A stretch of DNA of 64,000 nucleotides from NCBI GenBank assembly GCA_026120035.1, contig JALRME010000030.1, positions 124,001 to 188,000 on the forward strand, read 5' to 3'. The position numbers and the translations under genes are program-made. How positions within the stretch are numbered: position 1 is the stretch's first letter; every line of letters starts with the position of its first letter. Under the pieces are notes generated by a model. The model did not search any database. It saw nothing but the letters and a program-made list of their open reading frames with translations, and was not told the origin of the DNA. Below are positions 1 through 9,430 of this stretch, piece after piece. Origin of the DNA: Coleophoma eucalyptorum. Taxonomy: Eukaryota > Ascomycota > Leotiomycetes > Helotiales > Dermateaceae.

Positions 1-408
1 TCCGATATTGAGATGTGGAATTTGGACTTCCAACAATGGATAGATCTCAAGGCCGATTCGCGCTCATATCTAGCTATACTCTATTATCACGCAATCTCAA
101 TATTTCTATCTGGGATTTTCGACTATCGACCTGAATTCAATTCCATATCCTCAGGTGTTTTACCATTTGCAACCATCCAGTCTCATGTCAGCTGTATTTT
201 ATCTGGAGCCGATTCAGCACTCCGAACTACATCTCTCTCTGGGATTTTGTACTTCTTTCCACTTAGGGTAGCTGGCGCCAGAGCGGGCCTTCAGGAACAG
301 AAAGTCTCAATACTTTCTATTCTGGATCACCTTTCGCAAAGTTTCATCGTCGCTGATGCTTTCAAGGGGGACCTTACGGCTTTGTGGGAAATGAGATGCT
401 CTATTTAA
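1..408 (+). CDS. Fungal-specific transcription factor, C-terminal part (cut by window edge)
   Basis: The frame is open from the first base and ends with TAA at 406-408, so the gene enters from the left. The visible 135 residues look like the C-terminal tail of fungal Zn2Cys6 regulators: a segment YLAILYYHAISIFLSGIFDY, then a hydrophobic stretch GILYFFPLRVAGARA, then a closing helix with VADAFKGDLTALWE. The last two motifs are common at the end of such proteins. The DNA-binding domain would lie outside the window, so the class of zinc domain is unknown. It ends 145 bp from the 3' end of the GH43 gene and is convergent with it. A role in arabinan-gene control is possible from position alone. 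The family call rests on remembered motifs. Confidence 0.6.
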   Translation, partial: SDIEMWNLDFQQWIDLKADSRSYLAILYYHAISIFLSGIFDYRPEFNSISSGVLPFATIQSHVSCILSGADSALRTTSLSGILYFFPLRVAGARAGLQEQKVSILSILDHLSQSFIVADAFKGDLTALWEMRCSI

Positions 409-553
409 TGCTCAAATATAGTAACAGCAGTAATTCACTCATTAACTCCCTTCTGCATATGTCATTCTATCCCTAACGTTATTGTTAATTCATCTTGATT
501 GTTTCTCTTGTTTCACAAGCACAAGGCTTCTTGTCGCAATTTATATACCAAAC

Positions 554-1673
554 CTATTCTCCGCTCGGTGGTGCGAGTATAGCAGATAATGGCATGGGTA
601 TCCCCAAGCTTGGCACATTACTAGTGCTGAAATTAACAATCTGTGCCATCGTATATCTATCAGTTCCGCATGATCCTGCCGAGTTGCTAGTTGCGTGGAA
701 TGCATTCTGGTGGTTCAGTCAGCATTTAAGTATGTTTTCTCAGTCTCATGAACTCACCCATATCTGCTTCCCATCAGGAGATTGGAAAAAGCAATTGTGC
801 CCAGTACCGTAATTGCCGTTCGCCTGTGACAAGACTGGTCCAGTCTTGTTCCAAGAGCTCTGTAAAAGCGGGTCACCTCCGGTGTAATGAAGGAGACCTA
901 GTGCATAGTAAGGAGTCCCACAATAAGATCCTGAGTATGAGAGCCAGATTTCACCGTTGTGGTAAAGGGGCTTTGGCAAGTCAGTAAGACTGTTCTCAAT
1001 TTGTGAATAATATGCTTACGTGTGGGCCTTCATTGACCGGGACACCATTCAGCTCCCAAGGTTGATCAGGAACAGAGATGATGTTCCAACCTTTCACTTC
1101 CCAGCTCGTGGTATTGAGCTCTGTGATCTGGATTGTTTGTATAATGTTGGCGTCAGTTGCACTGACAACATGGTACCGGCCTTGACCAGGAATCTCTAGA
1201 TAGGTCCCATCAATCGCAAATGCGAAAGTTTTGTTTGGACCTCCTTGAAACCCGGCTGGAGGAATCAATTCAGCGAGATAAGAATACGTGCAGTCGTATG
1301 GGTTGGGCCCTTCGCAGCCCTGTAATACACGAGTCCGGCAGCTGTCACAACAAGTTTCTTGGGCATTGCAAGACGAGTAAAACATGTACCAGGCTCCGTC
1401 GATCTGGTGCATTTCCGGAGCCCACATGTTGGCATTTCTGGTAGTATCGGAATCGGTCCAAATTGTTTTGGTCTCTCCGTTTATGAGGCCGCCGAGAGTG
1501 GTGGAACGAGTTATTCCGATGTAGTCATAGCTCGTGTGCGTGAGATAATACATGCCATCGGCATAGACCATTGAAGGATCTGGTCCAGGACTTTGAATGG
1601 GATTTTGGTAGGCTGTGATAAGACATGCTCGGAAGATTCCTGCAAGCAGGAGAGACCTTGCTGAGAATCTCAT
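554..1673 (-). CDS. Secreted GH43 glycoside hydrolase (arabinanase / arabinofuranosidase type)
   Basis: Exons on the minus strand are 1673-1020, 970-758 and 706-554; introns are 49 and 51 nt with GTAAGC and GTGAGT donors. The product is 339 aa. Residues 1-21 form a signal peptide. The GH43 five-bladed propeller follows, with its three acidic residues in place: Asp32 in PDPSM (base), Asp155 in FAIDGTY (pKa modulator) and Glu215 in VNEGPH (acid). The WAPEMH motif is also present. Splicing is needed to continue the fold: exon 1 ends EGPH and exon 2 resumes PLYHNGE; exon 3 adds AFHATSNSAG and RYTMAQ. GH43 enzymes of this kind release arabinose from alpha-1,5-arabinan or arabinose side chains outside the cell. 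Substrate is inferred, helped by the divergent GH93 neighbour. A cysteine-rich insert (six Cys between 102 and 128) is unusual. Confidence 0.9.
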
Positions 1674-2336
1674 ACTGAGGGTAGAGTATAGAGCAGCAGA
1701 AGGGCTGCAAAGTGGACGTAGACGAGTTTTGCACCAAGCTGCAAGAGCCGACCGACGATTAACCAGTCTGTACTTAAGAGTTTTGGCGGGGCGGAAAGAA
1801 GAATTATATGTAGATAAATCTCAACTAAAAGAACCAATGATGTACAGGTTACAGTACGTTATTGTCCACTTAAAATAAAATAGAAGGTATTTATTCCGCC
1901 TACCAGTGATCAATAATATATCAATCACCAAATGAATGTCATCCATACTTCAATTTTCCTTCGGCTCACTCCGCACATGGACCCGTAATAAGCTTAAACC
2001 GGGGATCGTGTGAGGGGTTGAGGCTTGGTGAAGTAAGATCCAGGCGCACCAATCGGTACAATGTACATAAATGTTATTGGCGATGTAGATCTCTCGTGTT
2101 GTTGTCACGAGCACTTTGTGGACTTGCGCACCAATAATGCTATTGAAAGTAGAATATAGTTATAGCCCTGGTTGAACTTTATTCGAGAGGCTGAACTTGC
2201 CAGCAAAGAACAATAACCAAGTAGCGCATGACGAGCTTCGTGTTTTCGCATAAAGACGACGTCAATTGCACAACTTTCTTGAACCTTGGGCGGTTTTCTT
2301 TCGTAGAATTATCTCGTATCTAGATTCCAACACATC
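1674..2336. promoter_or_regulatory. Divergent promoter between GH43 and GH93 genes
   Basis: These 663 bp separate the two start codons and must hold both promoters. Two matches to the CreA/Cre1 consensus SYGGRG are visible (GCGGGG at 1786-1791 and CCGGGG at 1999-2004). Matches this short are expected by chance, but they would suit carbon catabolite repression of plant-cell-wall enzymes. I saw no clear tandem sites for an arabinose regulator. No ORF here looks real. Confidence 0.55.
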
Positions 2337-3527
2337 ATGTTTGGCGACAGGACTTTCTCCACGTGCTTGGTGCTGGCTTTGACTATATGGTCTGCCTACA
2401 GTGCACCTGTTCTCGATGCTCGAGAGGTAGCTGATCATGCGGTCACTTTCCAAACCATCTATGTTCCACCCACGAACTACAATACTCCTAAAACTCTCTA
2501 TGGTCGGACAGTCCAGTTGGCAGACGGAACCCTTCTAGCAACATGGTAAATACAGATGACAAGAGTGGGAAGCGCTCGGCTAATAGGTTAAAGGGAGAAT
2601 TACTCGCCCGAACCACCCATGGTCTACTTCCCTATTTACAAAAGTACCGATAAGGGCGAGACGTGGACTTCATTCTCCACTATCCAGGATCAAGTCAATG
2701 GATGGGGTTTGCGCTACCAGCCATTCCTCTATCTTCTTCCACAGGCCATTGGGAATCTCCCAAAGGGGACCATTCTCTGTGCCGGCAATTCTATCCCTAC
2801 AGATCTTAGCAAGACTAAGATCGATCTCTACGCATCGAAGGACAGTGGGAAAACTTGGTCATTTGTCTCTAGTATCGCCTCTGGTGGGGCTGCCGACCCT
2901 TCCAACGGCCCGACGCCAGTCTGGGAACCTTTTCTGATGGTATATAATAACCAGCTTGTGGCATACTACTCCGATCAGCGTGATTCTGCACACGGTCAAA
3001 AGTTGGTGCATCAAGTATCCTCCGATGGTATCACATGGGGCGCTGTCGTGAACGATGTCGCTTACCCAACCTATAGCCAACGCCCGGGCATGACGACCAT
3101 TGCTCCTCTTCCCAATGGCAAATGGATCTTGACCTATGAGTATGGAGGAGGACCGAACCCAAGCAACGCTGGCTTCCCCGTCTACTATCGCATCAGCTCC
3201 AGCCCTCTTACATTTAACTCCGCAACGGGGATTCTTCTGAACGCCGGTGGCACCGTTCCAACGTCCTCACCTTATCTGGTATGGAGCCCTTCTGGTGGTG
3301 TGAACGGAACAATTGTGGTCAGCGCGAACAGCCACACTCAGATTTTCGTGAACACCAAACTGGGAGATGCAAATTCTTGGGTTATGTACACTACACCTCA
3401 GTCGGGCGCTTACTCGAGACATCTGAGAGTCATGGACAATCCGGATTATTTGCTTATCATGAGCGCTGGGTATCTGGGTGGAAATAATTATGTGACGGAT
3501 AGTGTTTTCAAGCTCCCGAACTTATAA
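2337..3527 (+). CDS. Secreted GH93 exo-1,5-alpha-L-arabinanase
   Basis: Exons 2337-2545 and 2594-3527; a 48-nt intron (GTAAAT donor, CTAAT branch, AAG acceptor) joins LLATW to ENYSPEPP and removes a stop. The product is 380 aa. A signal peptide covers about residues 1-22. The rest is a sialidase-like six-bladed propeller with Asp-box motifs (STDKGETW near 87 and SKDSGKTW near 151). Glu181 in VWEPF and Glu252 in TYEYGG sit where the catalytic glutamates of characterised GH93 enzymes are expected; that assignment is from memory of the family. GH93 enzymes cut arabinobiose from the non-reducing end of linear arabinan, so this product would feed the divergently transcribed GH43 enzyme. The full length matches the family. 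Confidence 0.9.
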
Positions 3528-4275
3528 ATAGGGGGAAATTGCCGAAGAACATAGTAAAAGTATATATCTAGTTGTAAGGCATAGCAGCAATGCTACGCTG
3601 TGTATGGAAACTCTTACTAGTACGCAACATCTCGGATGTTTTTGCTGGCTTACTTGATGACACGCCTCTCGGACTTTAAGTTTTCGCGGATATTCTATCG
3701 CAAGTGAAATATAGTTATACCCAATCAACATCAAACAAAAGGTGAACTACCTTTCTTCTATGTAAATCACTAGAATGCGGGGAAAGCGAGTTGCGGGGAA
3801 ATGAGTTATGGGAAAGTGAGTGCGGGAACTAGATCGGCAATTGGGGACACGGTGAGAAACGTCGAGCTAAGAAATCGGAATGGGTTCGAACATGGGTCGG
3901 GGCCAATTTCTAGCAATAGCTCTCGGCTTCCCATTAATGCCATGTTAATATATGGTCTTGCAGTCAGTACTGGACTTCGGACTCTGAAGAACTCCGTCTT
4001 TTAGCGAACGCGAAAGCGAAAGTTTACTATAATTTGTGACGACCTATGCCGCCGATCTGCTGCCGATCCCCTGCAGTACAATATAAGTACATATCAGTAC
4101 TCAAGCATATTTGTTGGCAATAAGTACAAGAAATTCGACAGAATAATAAGGCCTCCAGCACAAGTCCTTGGTTTGATTTCAGACCAGTTCCTCCATAGCA
4201 AACCAAAGGTATCTACTTCACTTCCTTTGTTAGATTATCACTTAGCAAGGGTGTACAGCAATCACGACAGTAGCC
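3528..4275. other. Intergenic region, 748 bp
   Basis: This covers the 3' region of the GH93 gene and the promoter of the mpaB-like gene. Apart from a three-copy imperfect tandem repeat at 3777-3822, I see no gene or RNA here. The 67-codon ORF at 3801 lies over the repeat and has no recognisable content. Confidence 0.6.
3777..3822 (+). repeat. Three-copy imperfect tandem repeat, about 15 bp unit
   Basis: Three adjacent units read GCGGGGAAAGCGAGTT (3777-3792), GCGGGGAAATGAGTT (3793-3807) and ATGGGAAAGTGAGTG (3808-3822). A partial fourth copy, CGGGAAC, follows. The repeat lies about 450 bp upstream of the next start codon and could be a regulator-binding array or simple slippage. Confidence 0.8.
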
Positions 4276-5298
4276 ATGGAGCCACAAAGAGGTTACAAAT
4301 GGATCAGCAACGAAATCGAGCACTTAGACCCATACACAGATTACGAAAAAATATACCGCCTGGCGGCCAGCTATGGCCCCAACGAGTTCATCAACAATCT
4401 ATTCTACACACTCATCTTCCCCAACTTCATTGTGACTGACCATGGATCCGCCGTTGTATGGCGAGAAAACGGCGGTAAAGTCCTAGGACGCGCTACAGCT
4501 CGCATGGAGGACACCGAGAGCGCCAATTCTTCTTGGTGGTGGTACGGTCCGAGTGATGCCCGCTGTCAGAAGTCTGTCGAAAGTATCAACAAACTGCACA
4601 CCAACCTAGCCAAGCAATATCCAGGCGCATTCTCTCATAACGAAGATTATATATACACACTGGCTTTCAGCGCCATATTCATGCATCGCTTCCGTCTAAA
4701 GATTGGCCTCTCTGGATTTTCCGACAAGCTGAAGATAGCCAGTCACTTATTCATGAAAGACATGTCATTGTTATTCTTTTCCGAAGGCCGCAAGCCGCTT
4801 TACGACTTTCCCGAGGATTTCGACAGCTGTGTGAGGTTCTGTGAGGAGTATGAGAACCGAGGGCATCCAGGCACGGAGCAAAGCCATTTGTGCGCAACGG
4901 CTATATATGAACATTTCGCTTTTCGTTGGTTCCCAGCTCCTCTTCGCTGGCTAGGCCTATCTATCCCAATATCTCTAAGTCTTCCATCAACACTCAAGGC
5001 TCATCGAGTTTCACCCGTTAATCCTGTGCTCAAATGCACTATCCTATTTCTTGCTGGTCTATTCTTCTGGCTAGCTGATAATGTGTTTCCGGATCCGAAA
5101 GAGGCACATTTTGTGCAGCTCGACGCACTTTCGAAGGATGGAAAGAATCAAAGATTGGAAGAACACCGCAATATTGACAAGGCGTTTCCGGCCTATTTTG
5201 CGCAAAAAGAGAGTAGAAATCCGGCATGGGCAGGATGTCCGTATCATGTTCAGTTAAAAGCGCTCAACGGGAGGGAAACCAAAACTTTCGTGGATTGA
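4276..5298 (+). CDS. mpaB-like / rubber-oxygenase-like putative ER membrane oxygenase
   Basis: This is a single-exon gene of 340 aa. There is no signal peptide. The central part (residues about 104-160) has the pattern of the mpaB oxygenase family: a helix with INKLHTNL, then HNEDYIYTLAF, then FSDKLKIASHLFMKDM. Before it stand TLIFPNFIVTDHGSAVVWR and the aromatic patch WWWYGP. Near the C terminus there is one strong hydrophobic helix (about 256-276, LFLAGLFFWLAD), which fits an ER anchor. MpaB itself cleaves a prenyl chain during mycophenolic acid synthesis; most fungal relatives have no known substrate. The family call comes from remembered patterns and may be wrong at the sub-family level. 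Neighbours are the GH93 gene and a C2H2 regulator on the same strand. Confidence 0.5.
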   Translation: MEPQRGYKWISNEIEHLDPYTDYEKIYRLAASYGPNEFINNLFYTLIFPNFIVTDHGSAVVWRENGGKVLGRATARMEDTESANSSWWWYGPSDARCQKSVESINKLHTNLAKQYPGAFSHNEDYIYTLAFSAIFMHRFRLKIGLSGFSDKLKIASHLFMKDMSLLFFSEGRKPLYDFPEDFDSCVRFCEEYENRGHPGTEQSHLCATAIYEHFAFRWFPAPLRWLGLSIPISLSLPSTLKAHRVSPVNPVLKCTILFLAGLFFWLADNVFPDPKEAHFVQLDALSKDGKNQRLEEHRNIDKAFPAYFAQKESRNPAWAGCPYHVQLKALNGRETKTFVD

Positions 5299-5507
5299 TG
5301 GCGATACAAGCTAGCTGGTCGGACTTTTTTTAACTTCTGATTAGCCCCAATATTCTATCTAGTATGGTATCGGTTTCGAAACTTGAATAACTTCTAAAGG
5401 ATTCAGATTACCCCTTGCCTCGTTAAATCACGTGTCATAAGTACGAGGTAAATACAACGTTTGTAAGCGATGAGGCTAGAAATTACAACCCCCCAACAAC
5501 TCCCTCA

Positions 5508-7629
5508 ATGCCTCGAGGCAGACCAAAAACTGTAGTCGCGCCATGCAAATACTGCAATAAACGGTTTAAACGTGCGGAGCATTTGATACGGCATGAACGT
5601 ACACGTAGGATAAACTCCATAAACCTAAAGCAACTCTAAGTGCGTGCTGACAAATGGCAGATACGCATGAAAAGCCGTTTGTCTGTGACTGTGGGCAGAG
5701 CTTCACTAGACAGTGAGTAAAATCTGTAATCATGCTATCAACTGTACATGACATCGGTACAGAGATCTTCTGGCGCGCCACACCAGGTTATCCCATGTTT
5801 CGCGCCCCAATGGCTCACTACCTCAACCAGAACTTGTGCAGGCATCAACGATCAGCAATTCTACCGAGATAGAGATGAACGACATTGACGTATTTTGGAA
5901 CTCCAGATTTATGGCACAGGACTTGCTACCAGCCACGCTATTTGATGCCAAGCTTTCGTTCATCGATACGACGGCAAGCATCGAGCCTCCGCGGCCCAGC
6001 AGCTTCTCCCAGTTTAGTTCTCGCTTGCCCCGGTTGGATGACCCTGAAGATGGCGCCGAGAATGATGGTCCGGCTGTAAGAATTACTGAGCCGTGGTATG
6101 TCACTGACTCGTGTTATGAAATGATCTGTCTCGAAATCCAATGTTATTCGGAAGTGCTTCCAGCTGCGTGCTCGTTACCGTCAAGAAACGCTTTGACTGG
6201 GTATCTAGAAAAATACCTCAGATGTGTTCATGAGTTCCTCCCATTTATCCACCTTGCAACATTTTCGATTGGGCAAAAGGATGTCAGTCTTGTGCTGGCC
6301 ATCGCTGCACTTGGGTCATTGTACAGGTTTGAATACTCCAAAGCTTATGAGCTATACTTCATGGCTAAGGCACTGCTATTCGAGAAAACACGTCGCGAGG
6401 CCCTTCAGGTTGCTACAGAATTGCTAGGTGGACCAATCCATCCGGTTCTGGATAATCGACATGACCTGGTAAAGATACAGACATTTATCTTGCTCATTGC
6501 TTTTGCGTCGTGGGCAGACAAGAAAATATTGAAAGACGCGTTATCTATGGGCAGTCAGCTGGCTATGCTAGTGAGAGAGAATGGAATCTCAGAATCTGAT
6601 GATATGCCGCATGACGTTGACTGGTTATCGTGGGTCGTTATTGAGGAAAGGCGGAGAACTTTATTTGCCGCATATATGTTATTTAACCTGCACAGTATCG
6701 CTTTCAAAATTCCTCCGCTGATCCTAAATCAAGAAGTTGGCATTTTCTTGCCTGGTTTTGCGGAACAATGGAAAGCAGAGAATGCGGCACAATGGCAACA
6801 GGCCCCTCATCAAGTCGAACGCCAATTCCAAGAAGGCCTTCGCTCTCTCTATAATGGTACCAGAATCTCGGCAGATGCAAGTATGTCTTCATTTTCCAAT
6901 TGTCTGCTCGTTCATGGACTGCTTCAACAGATATGCATCGACAATCATGGTTCTGCCAAATTTCTGCGATTAGACACGATCGAGTACTTTGAGTCTGCTC
7001 TTCGCACTTGGCAATTATCCTGGGAGCTTTCTAATGAATCCTCTCTTGACCCGCTGTCACCCAACGCACCATTCGGGCTCAGCGCAATTGCATTACTCCG
7101 GCTTGCTTATATCCGTTTGAACTTAGATCTCAGCCAATGCCGGGGGCTTCTTGCAAGAGATCTACGATGTATAACGGCTAGGGGTTATAGTCTAAACAGG
7201 TCTCCACACGTGGACAGAGCCGTTCTGCATGCTGCGCATGCTCTGAGCATCCCAGTACGTCTTGGAATCGCATCTATGGCTCATTCAAAAACATCCATCT
7301 GGGTCATTGAGCATTCACTTTGCAGTCTCGAATGCGCTTTACTACTCAAAACTTGGCTTGAGACAATTTCCACGTCCATAAGATCTTGCGGTACTGGAGG
7401 TCTACGTAAAGTTGAGAAAAAGCTTTTAGGTATCATTACTGAGATTATTAAAGAAACTAGCTTCGCCGAGACACTAGATGTACTCGAAGATGATGCATCT
7501 CGTGTTCGACGGATGGCTGCAACAGTGGTCAAGCTATGGGCTCAAATATTCAAAGGTGTTAATCATCTTGAGATTGATAATTTCATTGGGGCGAGTCTCC
7601 AACTCCTAGCAGATACTAGTCCAGATTAA
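5508..7629 (+). CDS. C2H2 zinc-finger / fungal_trans transcription factor
   Basis: Exons 5508-5604, 5661-5712 and 5763-7629; the two introns (56 and 50 nt) split the zinc-finger region. The product is 671 aa. Finger 1 uses Cys13, Cys16, His29 and His33. The linker THEKPF leads to finger 2, which has the short Cys41-x-Cys43 spacing and His56 and His61 (CGQSFTRQDLLARH). This pair followed by a fungal_trans domain is a known architecture. The middle-homology region runs from about residue 150, with LEKYLRCVHEFLPFIHLATF, and contains EERRRTLFAAYMLFNLHS. The protein is probably nuclear and probably regulates nearby or metabolic genes; its target is unknown. The stop codon lies inside the 3' end of the convergent MDR gene: the two coding regions share 14 bp. 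Confidence 0.88.
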
Positions 7630-8703
7630 TACAGACTTTCCCGATGTGTTTCCCAGATTCAACGTATTGTAATGCCGCAATAATCTCATCCCGACGAAAT
7701 CCAAATGTTTTATCCACGGGTATCAACAGTTCACGACTCCCCATGAATCTGACTGCCTCCTCGAGCTGCTGCTTCGTTCCTCCCAAGACGCCACGGAGGA
7801 CGCAGTTTTTCACTATTGTTAGGATTGTCAGGTCGGGCATCTGATCTTCAGAGGCGGTGGCCAAGAATCCAATCGCAGAGATGATTCCTCCGTACGCAAT
7901 AGCTTCCAGGCTCTGTTGAATCGTCCCCGCACCACCAATCTCTATAATATGGTTTACACCCTGATCGTCGGTAATGCGCTTCACCTCAGCAGCCCAATTT
8001 GGATGCGTCTTGTAGTTGATCGTGTAGTCAGCACCGAAGTTGGATTTCACATATTCGAGCTTGTCATCTGAGGATGAGGTGATAATCGTTGTTGCGCCAG
8101 CAGCTTTGGCGAAGATTAGAGCCGTTAAGGAAACACCGCCAGTTCCTATATATCGTGAGTTGGTGTCTCAAGAATTTAAATAGTCATACCAAGAACAAGC
8201 ACTGTGTCTCCAGGCTTCAATGGCGTATTTCCATAGAAGGCATTCCACACAGTTGAGCCCGTACATACTACAGATGCCCATTGAGCGAAGTTGTGAGATG
8301 ATTTGGGCAATTTGATGACACTATATGCTGGTAATGCGATGTATTCCCTGAGCATGCCATCTTTGGGTCCCCCAAATGTAGCGGAGCTGTCCGTCAAGAC
8401 GCCATACAGAAGGGAAGTACTAAGTGGTGCAAGAACTGAATCGCCAATGGAGAACTCGTGCACAAGCTCGCCGACTTGCACAACTTCACCCGCCATGTCT
8501 GAGCAAGGGATAACGTTCTCTTTCACAGGGAGTGGATATGTAGATTTTGCGATAGCAATGTCTCGATAGTTTAACCCGACGCTACGCACTTTGACGAGGA
8601 CTTCATATTTACCAGCAATGGGAATTGGCTCTTTCAACGCCTGGAGCCCATCAAAGCCGTTTCTTGAAATAAGGCGGTAAACTGTTTGAGAAGACATTTG
8701 CAA
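7616..8703 (-). CDS. Zinc-less MDR-type alcohol dehydrogenase / quinone-oxidoreductase-like protein
   Basis: Exons 8703-8190 and 8145-7616; a 44-nt intron joins DTVLVLG to TGGVSLTALIFAKA, restoring the nucleotide-binding motif GTGGVS. The product is 347 aa. The N-terminal GroES-like domain has GLNYRDIAIAKSTYP and the stretch IPCSDMAGEVVQVG, which lacks the catalytic-zinc His/Glu of classical alcohol dehydrogenases. The Rossmann domain ends with ESGKHIGKVCI. Fungal members are usually annotated as NAD(P)-dependent oxidoreductases of unknown substrate. Two Met codons open the gene (MQM); the first is used here. The last 14 bp overlap the 3' end of the C2H2 regulator on the other strand. Confidence 0.88.
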
Positions 8704-9430
8704 TGACCGAGTTTCGACGTCTAAACCAAGAGAAGGTCACAAAGTGATGGATGAGTCCTTATATCTGGGGTTTGATTGAGCTTTGAGATCGAGATAAGAT
8801 ATTCTAAAGTATCGGATACAAAGGGATGATTTGTGACACGAGAAGACTCAGGAAAACAAAGGTTCGATGTCTAGTATATATAGCTTCTTCCCTATAGACC
8901 AAAATACCAGCGCTAGCAAGATTTTGGCTTAACAGATGCTTGTGAAGATTTCAAAGCAAATCCAAGCGGATTTGCCATTGGTGGGCGATTGCAGTTCGAG
9001 TTGGAGTAAGAAAACTCACCTCTACGGTGGTTTGTTTGAAGCAAGCATAGCGAAATTGCCATTGCTGTATGGTGATGATGGGTGTATCAAGAGCAGTATA
9101 TAAACCCCAATCGGTAGAGTTGGGGTAATTGGGGTAGAAATTATGACGCTTCTGATCTGACAAGCACGCAAACAAAAACACGATTCAAGGGTCTTGGACA
9201 GATGTTTTAGTCGAAATAAAAATGTGAAATCATGATTGGGTCATAATAGTGGTGCTAGGAATTTGTGAGTTCCAAAACTTACATGTCTGCCCAATTATAA
9301 TAAGAAAGGTAAAGGATTGCCTGTTTATAAGCGTAGATTGCATTCACTAATCCATATATATATAGTCTCCATCGCCCTATCTTCTCGCATAGCTCTCACA
9401 ATATCCAGCAGCCAAGTCTTTTACAACCTT
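8704..9430. other. Intergenic region, 727 bp
   Basis: This holds the promoter of the MDR gene and the 3' region of the FAD oxidoreductase. A TATATATATA stretch lies at about 9354-9363. I see no gene or structured RNA. Confidence 0.6.

Noticed and set aside
3880..3905. GGGTTCGAAC considered as the T arm of a tRNA
   Set aside because: No matching acceptor, D or anticodon arms could be found upstream.
8951..9181. Small minus-strand ORF between the MDR and FAD genes
   Set aside because: 76 codons with no motif; it lies in a promoter/3' flank and has no supporting evidence.
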